A stretch of DNA of 64,000 nucleotides, from positions 124,001-188,000 of the forward strand of contig NZ_ANAH02000009.1 of assembly GCF_000335475.2 (NCBI RefSeq). The letters are read 5' to 3'. This document shows positions 1 through 6,875 of this stretch, piece by piece. This stretch comes from Cystobacter fuscus DSM 2262. GTDB lineage: Bacteria; Myxococcota; Myxococcia; Myxococcales; Myxococcaceae. The notes below the pieces were generated by a model that did not search any database, was not told the DNA's origin, and was given only the letters and a program-made list of their open reading frames with translations. Both the position numbers and the translations under genes were made by a program. The first letter of the stretch is position 1. Every line of letters begins with the position of its first letter.

Positions 1-17
1 AGCAACAGGCCGCGTCC

Positions 18-941
18 ATGTTCGTCGATTTCGAGCGCGATGCGTGGAGGGCGTTGCGCGCGTCGACTCCGCTGCTGCTCGACGCGGCGGAGGTCGAGAG
101 GCTGCGAGGACTGGGCGAGCAGCTGGACTTGAAGGAGGTGGAGGAGGTCTATCTGCCCCTGTCCCGGCTGCTCAACCTGCACGTGGCGGCGGCGCAGAGC
201 CTGTGGACGGCGCAGCAGGCGTTCCTGGGCGGCTTCACCCAGCGGGTGCCGTTCGTCATCGGCATCGCGGGCAGTGTGGCGGTGGGCAAGAGCACCACGG
301 CGCGCATCCTCCAGGCGCTGCTGTCACGCTGGCCGGACCACCCCCACGTGGAGCTCGTCACCACGGACGGCTTCCTCTACCCCAACCGGGTGCTCACCGA
401 GCGCGGCCTCATGCTGCGCAAGGGCTTCCCGGAGAGCTACGACCGGCGCGCCCTGGTGCGCTTCCTCGCGGAGATCAAATCCGGCCGCGCCGAGGTGAGC
501 GCCCCCGTCTACTCGCACCTCGTCTACGACATCGTCCCCGGTGAGTTCCTGTCCATCCGCCGGCCGGACATCCTCATCCTCGAGGGGCTCAACGTCCTGC
601 AGACGGGGTCCGTGGAGGGGGGGAAGCTGCCGCACACCTTCCTGTCGGACTTCTTCGACTTCTCCATCTACGTGGACGCGCACGAGCAGGACATCCGCCG
701 CTGGTACGTGGACCGCTTCCTGAGCTTGCGCGAGACGGCGTTCCGCGACGAGCGCTCCTTCTTCCGGCGCTTCGCCGAGCTCTCCGAGGAGCAGGCCACG
801 GCGCGCGCCCTGTCCATCTGGGCGGAGATCAACGGACCCAACCTGGCGCAGAACATCGCGCCCACGCGCTCACGCGCGCGGCTCATCCTGCTCAAGGGCT
901 CGGACCACAAGGTGCGCCGCGTGCGCATGCGCAAGATGTGA
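18..941 (+). CDS. coaA: Type I pantothenate kinase
   Basis: The 307-residue product matches prokaryotic type I pantothenate kinase, which phosphorylates pantothenate in the first committed step of coenzyme A synthesis in the cytoplasm. A P-loop (GSVAVGKS) lies near residue 86, followed by the family segments [10 protein letters not shown] and KGFPESYD and by a Walker-B-like ILEGLNVLQ near residue 190. Length is normal for the family (about 310-320). The start ATG at 18 lies only 17 bases into the window, so promoter and upstream context are not visible. The gene converges on argJ, with a hairpin between the two stop codons. Identification is by motif and whole-length resemblance. Confidence 0.95.
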   Translation: MFVDFERDAWRALRASTPLLLDAAEVERLRGLGEQLDLKEVEEVYLPLSRLLNLHVAAAQSLWTAQQAFLGGFTQRVPFVIGIAGSVAVGKSTTARILQALLSRWPDHPHVELVTTDGFLYPNRVLTERGLMLRKGFPESYDRRALVRFLAEIKSGRAEVSAPVYSHLVYDIVPGEFLSIRRPDILILEGLNVLQTGSVEGGKLPHTFLSDFFDFSIYVDAHEQDIRRWYVDRFLSLRETAFRDERSFFRRFAELSEEQATARALSIWAEINGPNLAQNIAPTRSRARLILLKGSDHKVRRVRMRKM

Positions 942-969
942 GGCGGCACTCCTCGCGGGATGTGCCGCC
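942..969. terminator. Hairpin between convergent coaA and argJ
   Basis: An 8-bp perfect stem (GGCGGCAC at 942-949, GTGCCGCC at 962-969) with a 12-nt loop starts right after the coaA stop and sits 12 bases before the argJ stop on the other strand. It can serve as a bidirectional terminator. There is no T tract, as is common in GC-rich genomes. Confidence 0.6.
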
Positions 970-981
970 CCCCGCGCGCCG

Positions 982-2190
982 TCAGCTGCGGTAGTCCGCG
1001 TTCTCGCTGATGTACTCGTGGCTGCGGTCCGAGCCGAGCACCGTGCACGCCGCCGAGCCCAGCCCCAGGTCCACGTCGAGCTCCACCGCGCGCTCGTGCG
1101 GGGGCCACGTCACTGGAGGCCGGAAGGTGAGCCCGTCCGCGGGCGCCACGCTCGCGTACAGCTCGGCCTCCTTCATGTGCGCCACCAGGGCGCGTTCGGC
1201 CTCGTGGTCGAGCCGGAAGGTGCCCTGCTGGAGGATGACGCGCCCGCCCATGCGCAGCGTGCAGCGCGACAGATCCATCCCCGGGTGGTGGGCGCCCACG
1301 TACTTGCCGATGGCCATCACCAGCCGGCCCACGTTGGGATCGTTGCCGTTGACGGCGCACTGGAACAGGGGCGAGTTCACCACGGACTTGCCGATGCCGC
1401 GCGCCACCGCCTCGTCCGGCGCGCCGTGCACGCGCACGCGCATGACGTGGTGGACGCCTTCCCCATTGCGCACCAGGTCCTCGGCGAGGTCGGCGCACAC
1501 GCGCTCGAGCGCGGACTCGAACTGCTCCAGGGAGGGGCAGGGCACCTGGCGCGAGGAGAGGAGTGCCACGGTGTCCGAGGTGCTGGTGTCGCTGTCCACG
1601 CTGATGCAGCCGAACGTCCTGGCGGCCACCGAGCGCAGGGTGGCGCGCAGGGCGTCGCGGGGCACGTCCACGTCGGTGAGCAGGTAGACGAGCATGGTGG
1701 CCAGGTTGGGCTCGAGCATCCCCGCCCCCTTGGCGATGCCCACGATGCTTCCCTGGCCCACGGAGGCCCGGCGCACCTTGGGGTAGAGGTCGGTCGTCAT
1801 GATGCCCTCGGCGGCGGGCATCACGGAGCGGGCGTCGAGCGAGGCCACCGCCGCGGGCACCGCGCCCACCATGGCGTCCACCGGCAGCCGCCACCCGATG
1901 ACGCCCGTGGAGCAGGGCAGCACCTGCGTGGCGCTCAACCCCAGGCCCCGCGCCACCTCCGCGCACAGCCGCTCGGAGGCCTCGACGCCGCCCGGCGCGC
2001 ACACGTTGCTCACCTTGTTGTTCACCACCACCGCGCCCAGCGTGGGCTCGCGCAGCCGCTCACGGCCCACGAGCACTGGCGCCCCGGGGAACGCGTTCGT
2101 CGTGAACACCGCCCCGAACGCCGGCGTCGGCTCGTCGAGCACGATGAGCGTGAGGTTCATCTTCGCGGGCTTGTCCACCTCGGCGGGCAC
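982..2190 (-). CDS. argJ: ArgJ, glutamate N-acetyltransferase / ornithine acetyltransferase
   Basis: The product resembles ArgJ, which moves the acetyl group from N-acetylornithine to glutamate in cyclic arginine synthesis and self-cleaves before a nucleophilic threonine. The cleavage region is visible as KGAGMLEPNLATMLVYLLTD, with the Thr in NLATML; FTTNAFPGAPV and VVVNNKVSNVC are also family-like. The given start is a GTG at 2190 and yields 402 residues. However, the reading frame is open upstream to about 2310, and that stretch encodes an ArgJ-like N-terminus (LPRGFRVGRTRFDF). The true start is therefore probably upstream and not ATG; an ATT at 2301 has an AGGT sequence 6 bases before it and would give 439 residues. 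Function is well supported, start is uncertain. Confidence 0.88.
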   Translation of the reverse strand: MPAEVDKPAKMNLTLIVLDEPTPAFGAVFTTNAFPGAPVLVGRERLREPTLGAVVVNNKVSNVCAPGGVEASERLCAEVARGLGLSATQVLPCSTGVIGWRLPVDAMVGAVPAAVASLDARSVMPAAEGIMTTDLYPKVRRASVGQGSIVGIAKGAGMLEPNLATMLVYLLTDVDVPRDALRATLRSVAARTFGCISVDSDTSTSDTVALLSSRQVPCPSLEQFESALERVCADLAEDLVRNGEGVHHVMRVRVHGAPDEAVARGIGKSVVNSPLFQCAVNGNDPNVGRLVMAIGKYVGAHHPGMDLSRCTLRMGGRVILQQGTFRLDHEAERALVAHMKEAELYASVAPADGLTFRPPVTWPPHERAVELDVDLGLGSAACTVLGSDRSHEYISENADYRS

Positions 2191-2502
2191 GAAGTCGAAG
2201 CGCGTCCGACCGACACGGAATCCTCGCGGCAGGGCGGACTGCTCCTCCAGCCAGGTGCGGTGGGCCTCGACGGACGAGAAGGTCAGGTTGGTGCTGGGAA
2301 TGACGGTACCTCACGGCGAAAGGACTGCCGCTTGGTGCCGCAATCCCCGCCCTGAATCAATCCAACATTCCGGGCCCTGAAGTCTGGACCTGTAACAATT
2401 TCCACCAGTCGCCGCGTACGCCCCGCCAAGTCTCCGGAATCACGAGGGATGGGGGTGGCCCGATTCGTGCTCAAAGGGTTGGTGAACACTGAGTGCCTGC
2501 GC

Positions 2503-2754
2503 ATGAACCCCACTGCCTACACCGTCGAGATCGACCCGTCAGCCTGGAGCCAGTTGGCCCTGCTGCGGGGGGATACGTACCGCCGGGTTCGCGAGGCGCT
2601 CACGAATGTGGCCTCCACGGTGACGCCCGCCGAGGTGGCCTGCCAGGCGGGGTCTCCGCTGGTGGTCGACGGCACGGTGGCGCACTACGACGTGGACCAC
2701 CTGCGGCGCCGGGTGTTGCTGCGCGAGGTGGCACCCTCCACGCAGGAGGCCTGA
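2503..2754 (+). CDS. Small hypothetical protein (83 aa)
   Basis: The ATG at 2503 gives an 83-residue soluble protein starting MNPTAYTVEIDP. The N-terminal half (EIDPSAWSQLALLRGDTYRRVREAL) resembles the start of RelE/ParE-type small folds, where a beta strand is followed by a helix, and the C-terminal half is strand-rich (SPLVVDGTVAHYDVDHLRRRVLLREV). That would fit a RelE-like fold, but no antitoxin partner lies next to it and no catalytic residues can be assigned. A frame-compatible start further upstream at 2449 exists but adds residues of no clear origin. I do not recognise a named family. Confidence 0.5.
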   Translation: MNPTAYTVEIDPSAWSQLALLRGDTYRRVREALTNVASTVTPAEVACQAGSPLVVDGTVAHYDVDHLRRRVLLREVAPSTQEA

Positions 2755-2776
2755 GCGGCCCGGGTGAAGCGCGGCC

Positions 2777-3313
2777 TCAGGGCTGGGCGTCACCCGCGAG
2801 GTTCGGAGCGCCGGGCTCGGGCGGGGGGACGAGCTCCTCGCCCTCGATGGGGGCGGGGGTGATGGCGCCGTCGCTCGTGACGACCCAGGAGTTGTAGCGC
2901 CGCGCGCTCATGTTCTGCAGCTTGCCGTCCACGTAGCAGAGCGTGGTCAGGATGAAGCTGGCCGCCTTGAGGCTGGGGCGGCCGTACTGGAGGCATTCCT
3001 GATCGCCGCGCTGCTCCCGCCCGACGGGCGGCCCGAGGATGCCGGAGACCTCCTGGGGCGTCATTCCCCGGAGGACCGTGCGCATCCCCTGGTGGGTGTC
3101 CACGCGGAAGGGGGTGGCTTCCGGCTGGAAGGTCACGGCGACGTAGGCGAGCACCGCGAAGATGACCAGGCCGAGGCCGTAGGAGAGAACCTGTCGGCGG
3201 GTGAGGCGCCGGCTCCGCGTGTCCGTATAGGCACTGAAGAGGTCGTCCCCCGACGTGATGCGGACCGCGCTCGCTCCCACCTGCTGCTCTGGCTGGCTCA
3301 CGCCTCTCCACAT
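2777..3313 (-). CDS. Hypothetical protein with one transmembrane segment
   Basis: From the ATG at 3313 this frame encodes 178 residues: about 40 polar residues, one hydrophobic segment (SYGLGLVIFAVLAYVAVTF, around residues 46-64), then an extracytoplasmic domain of about 110 residues. This domain holds MTPQEVSGILGPPVGRE, a motif like that of SmpA/BamE-type lipoprotein domains, where a G-x-P turn follows a helix. It also has two cysteines (DQECLQYG and TTLCYVDG), possibly a disulfide. The tail is Pro-rich. It runs divergently from the EF-hand gene at 3422, with 108 bp between. Function is unknown; a BamE-like beta-alpha fold in an inner-membrane-anchored protein is an inference. Confidence 0.6.
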   Translation of the reverse strand: MWRGVSQPEQQVGASAVRITSGDDLFSAYTDTRSRRLTRRQVLSYGLGLVIFAVLAYVAVTFQPEATPFRVDTHQGMRTVLRGMTPQEVSGILGPPVGREQRGDQECLQYGRPSLKAASFILTTLCYVDGKLQNMSARRYNSWVVTSDGAITPAPIEGEELVPPPEPGAPNLAGDAQP

Positions 3314-3421
3314 GCCCCGAGCAGGGGGCGGGATGCAAGGCACACCACACGCCGGGCGGGCCGCCGAGCGCCCTGATTGTCCTCGGGACAGCGTGCGGGC
3401 CGCTGTGCTCTCTTGTGCGCC

Positions 3422-5698
3422 ATGCCGCGTCCACTCGTCTACCGCCGCTATGGGGGGTCCCTCCAGGTCTCCATTCCTTCCTTCGAGGTGTTGGTGGAGG
3501 CCGTCCACATTCCCGAGACGCAGTGGCTCGCGACGGCGTGTCCCGTCGAGGGGCTCACCTGTGATCGCCGCTTCCTGGAGTACCTGGACACCGACAAGAA
3601 CGGGCGCATCCGGGTGATGGAGGTGCGGCAGGCCGTGCGGTTCATGGCGGAGCAACTGCGCTCCTTCCAGGGGGCGGACGCGGGGAGCGACGTGCTGGTG
3701 CTGGACATGCTCGCCGATGGGGCGGTGAGGGCCCGGGACGCGGCCGGCCTGTTGCTGGACACCTTGAAGGCGGAGGATCGCACGCGCATCTCGCTCGAGC
3801 AGGTGCGCGCGAGTGATCGGGCGCTGCGCGAGGCGGGTCACAATGGGGATGGCATCGTGGCACCGGCCTTCCTGCCCGCGGCCGTGCAACCCCTGGCCTT
3901 CCGGCTCATGGGGGCCTTTCCCGAGGTGAAGAACCGCGCGGGGCTGTCCGGGGTGGATCTGCCCATGCTCCAGCGCTTCCGCGAGGAGCGGCGGGCGTTG
4001 CTCTCCCACCTGGCCGAGCGGGCCGCGGTGCTCGTCTGGGGCGCGCCGAGCGTGGAGCGGGCCCGGCGCATCCAGGAGGTGCGTCCGCTGCTGGACACGT
4101 ACTTCCTGCAGTGCCGGCTGATCGCGGCCCAGCCCGAGGCCGTCACGAGCCTCAAGCTGGACGGGGGACGGGTGCAGGGGGCGCTCGGAGACCTCCAGGC
4201 GCTCTCGCGCGTGGTGTCGGAGCTGCCCGTGGCACCTCCCGAGCCGGGGGGGCTGTTGCGCTGGTCGCGGATGTACCGGGGCCCCGCGTTCGAGAAGCTG
4301 GATGCGTTCCGGCGGGACGTGGCGGTGCCGGTGTCCAATGATCAGGCGACGCTGTCGGACGCGTCCTGGCGCGAGATGTCCGCGCGGGCCGACGCCATCC
4401 TGGCCTGGCAGGCGCGGCTGGAGGCGAGCCCCTTGCGCGACTGGGCGGACGTGCTGGCGACGATCTCCGAGTCCGACCTGGACGCCATCGAGGCGAAGTG
4501 CCGGGAGGATCTGGCGCGCAAGGACACCCTGGGCGCGGTGGAGGACCTGGAGCGGTTGATCCTCTACCAGCGCTGGCTGCTGACGTTCGCCAACAACTTC
4601 ATCAGCATGCCGGACCTCTACCAGACGAAGCGGCGCGCGCTGGTGGAGCGCGGCACGCTCATCCTCGGAGGGCGGCGCTACCGGCTGTCGGTGCTGGTGA
4701 AGGACCGGGCCGCGCACTCCGCGCTGACGAACCAGGGCACGACCTGCACGCTCTACGTGCAGGTGATCTCCCGGGAGGGCGGGGAGAGCTACGAGGTGGC
4801 GGTGCCCGTCACGCGCGGGCGCAGCACCGAGCTGTCGGTGGGCAAGCGCGGCGTGTTCTACGACGTGGAGCAGCGCGAGTACGACGCCGTGGTGACGCAG
4901 ATCGTCCGGCAGCCCGTGTCGTTGTGGGAGGCGATGACGATGCCCTTCGAGCGCATCGGCAAGTTCATCTCCTCGAAGATCGAGGGCATGGCGGCCGCGG
5001 GCGAGAAGTCGCTCGATGAGTCCCTGGAGAAGAGCTACACGCACGGCACCGGGGTGGCGGCCTCCGCGGTGGCCACTCCGGCCGCGGCGCCCGCGGCCCC
5101 GGCTCCGGCTGCAGCCCCGGCCGCGGCGCCCGTGGGAGGGCCGGGAGGCTTCCTCGCGGCGACGGGCATCGCGTTCGCGGCGGTGGGCTCCTCGCTGGCG
5201 TTCATCGTGTCGCAGGTGCGCTCGCTCACGGTGTTCGATGTCCTCACCGCGCTCATCATCGCCGCCGCCGTGGTGATGCTGCCCTCGGGCCTCCTGGGCT
5301 GGCTCAAGCTGCGCAAGCGCAACCTGGCGCTGCTGCTGGAGGGCTCGGGCTGGGCGCTCAATGATCGGCTGATGCTCACGCGCGACCTGGCGATGCTCAT
5401 CACCCGCCGGCCCCGGCTGCCGAAGACAGCCACGGTGGACCGGGCGGACATGTTGCGCTCGGCGCTGGTGACGGTGCACGAGGACGACGAGGGCGAGCCG
5501 CGCTCGTGGGGCCTGGGCTTCTTCATCCTCCTGGCGGTGCTGGCCGCCCTGCTCTGGCAGTTCCGCGAGCCGATCGCCCGCGAGGCCTGCTCGCGGCAGT
5601 GGATGCGTGGAAGCCTGTGCGAGTGGGGACGTGCCCCGGGCACGGCACCGGCGACGCCTCCCACGGCGCCAGCGCCTGGAGGGGCGGGGGCGCCCTGA
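3422..5698 (+). CDS. Large EF-hand-containing membrane protein of unknown function
   Basis: The ATG at 3422 gives 758 residues. A canonical 12-residue EF-hand loop lies at residues 56-67 (DTDKNGRIRVME), and a second, incomplete one (HNGDGIV) near residue 145, suggesting calcium binding. The middle (about 150-530) is helical, soluble and unassigned. An Ala/Pro-rich linker around residues 545-570 leads to hydrophobic segments (GFLAATGIAFAAVGSSLAFI, VFDVLTALIIAAAVVML and WGLGFFILLAVLAALLWQF), so the C-terminus is membrane-anchored with the bulk probably cytoplasmic. There is no cleavable signal peptide. I do not recognise a named family; it may be restricted to myxobacteria. It is convergent with the esterase gene, with no spacer. 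Confidence 0.8.
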   Translation: MPRPLVYRRYGGSLQVSIPSFEVLVEAVHIPETQWLATACPVEGLTCDRRFLEYLDTDKNGRIRVMEVRQAVRFMAEQLRSFQGADAGSDVLVLDMLADGAVRARDAAGLLLDTLKAEDRTRISLEQVRASDRALREAGHNGDGIVAPAFLPAAVQPLAFRLMGAFPEVKNRAGLSGVDLPMLQRFREERRALLSHLAERAAVLVWGAPSVERARRIQEVRPLLDTYFLQCRLIAAQPEAVTSLKLDGGRVQGALGDLQALSRVVSELPVAPPEPGGLLRWSRMYRGPAFEKLDAFRRDVAVPVSNDQATLSDASWREMSARADAILAWQARLEASPLRDWADVLATISESDLDAIEAKCREDLARKDTLGAVEDLERLILYQRWLLTFANNFISMPDLYQTKRRALVERGTLILGGRRYRLSVLVKDRAAHSALTNQGTTCTLYVQVISREGGESYEVAVPVTRGRSTELSVGKRGVFYDVEQREYDAVVTQIVRQPVSLWEAMTMPFERIGKFISSKIEGMAAAGEKSLDESLEKSYTHGTGVAASAVATPAAAPAAPAPAAAPAAAPVGGPGGFLAATGIAFAAVGSSLAFIVSQVRSLTVFDVLTALIIAAAVVMLPSGLLGWLKLRKRNLALLLEGSGWALNDRLMLTRDLAMLITRRPRLPKTATVDRADMLRSALVTVHEDDEGEPRSWGLGFFILLAVLAALLWQFREPIAREACSRQWMRGSLCEWGRAPGTAPATPPTAPAPGGAGAP

Positions 5699-6838
5699 CT
5701 ACCAGCCGAGCCACTCGCGCAACAGGGGCGTCATCTGCTCGGCCGTGCGCTGGTGCGTCTTGCGGCTGGGGTGCCACAGGCAGCCGAGGCCCTCGTCCTC
5801 GCGGTTGGCGGGCACCTCGGCGAAGTGCACGCGGCTGTCGCCCCCCTGGTGCAGGGTGTCCACGAGTCCGGAGAGCAGCTCGCGCACGCGGGTGCGCGCC
5901 TGGACGTCCTTGGGGTGGGTGTCGCTGACGCCGGAGCCGAGGACGCAGACGATGTGGGCCCGGGGGTAGTGGCCGCGGATGTCCGCCACGAGGGCGCGGT
6001 AGGCGTCGAGGAAGCGCTCCTCTCCCGGGTGCTCCTTCCAGAAGTCATTGGCGCCGAGCTGGATGACGACCGCGTCGGGGACCCAGGAGGAGAAGTCCCA
6101 GGGGGCGTCCTCGCGGTGGGGCAGGGTGCGCGTGTAGAGCTGGGGCAGGGGCGGCGTGGGATCGTTGCCATAGTTGACGGCCACGCCCTTGCCGGAGAAG
6201 GCGACGAAGGAGGCCTCGGCGCCGAGCGCCTGGGCGGCGAGGGCGCCCCAGGTGAGCGAGGCGCGCTGGGTCTCCGCGTTGAAGCTGCACTGGGCGTTCT
6301 TGCCCTCGATGCCGAAGCCGGTGAGGCCCGAGTCCCCGACGAACTCGATGCGGCGCGGGGACGCGGGGGGCGCGGGCAAGAGCCGGGCGCCCGGGTCCAG
6401 CTCGAGTCCGAGCAGTTGCGTCTCCCCGACGGCGGGCTCGGTCTCCTTCTCCAGCCGCAGCACGTGCTCGCCCCGGGGAAGTCCCTCGGCGATCCGGTAG
6501 AGGATGGGGCCCTCGCCGACATAGAGGTCGCGGAAGGGGGCGCCGTCCACGCTGAAGCGGAAGCGGTTGGGGGCGGCCTCCTCGTACTTGGGCAGATCCA
6601 ACAGGCGGATGCCGAGCGAGGTGCCGGTGAAGCGCACGGTCAGGGACGAGCCTCCCCAGCCGATGCGGGGGCCGGAGTTGTCCCTCCAGTCCACGCGGCC
6701 ACTGAAGCGCAGCGCGGGGGATTGGGGAGACACCTGGACGGGGACACCGCGGCAGCCGGCGAGCAGGGCGAGGGCGATCCACGCGCGGGAGCGGACCCAG
6801 GCCAGGGTCTTCTTCCAAGCGCCGATGACGGAATTCAT
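5699..6838 (-). CDS. SGNH/GDSL esterase lipoprotein, CE2-like
   Basis: This 379-residue product has a lipoprotein signal (hydrophobic stretch ending LALLAGC, lipid-modified Cys near residue 29). A beta-sandwich-like N-terminal domain (RFSGRVDWRDNSGPRIGWGG) is followed by an SGNH hydrolase domain. The Ser block is FVGDSGLTGFG, the Asn block is QLGANDFW and the His block is GCLWHPSRKTH. A jelly roll before an SGNH domain is the layout of carbohydrate esterase family 2 (deacetylation of plant polysaccharides and related glycans), so an extracytoplasmic polysaccharide deacetylase or esterase is the likely role. It lies 37 bp downstream of the AAA+/RF fusion gene on the same strand and may be co-transcribed with it, although no functional link is evident. 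Confidence 0.85.
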   Translation of the reverse strand: MNSVIGAWKKTLAWVRSRAWIALALLAGCRGVPVQVSPQSPALRFSGRVDWRDNSGPRIGWGGSSLTVRFTGTSLGIRLLDLPKYEEAAPNRFRFSVDGAPFRDLYVGEGPILYRIAEGLPRGEHVLRLEKETEPAVGETQLLGLELDPGARLLPAPPASPRRIEFVGDSGLTGFGIEGKNAQCSFNAETQRASLTWGALAAQALGAEASFVAFSGKGVAVNYGNDPTPPLPQLYTRTLPHREDAPWDFSSWVPDAVVIQLGANDFWKEHPGEERFLDAYRALVADIRGHYPRAHIVCVLGSGVSDTHPKDVQARTRVRELLSGLVDTLHQGGDSRVHFAEVPANREDEGLGCLWHPSRKTHQRTAEQMTPLLREWLGW

Positions 6839-6875
6839 GCCCCCATCCTAGACGCCCCCACCGCCCCCGAGCGCG

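Noticed and set aside
2777-5479. A 900-codon minus-strand open frame
   Set aside because: Only its last part (2777-3313) has natural protein features. The rest is antisense to the EF-hand gene, with His/Arg-rich low-complexity sequence typical of GC-rich shadow frames.
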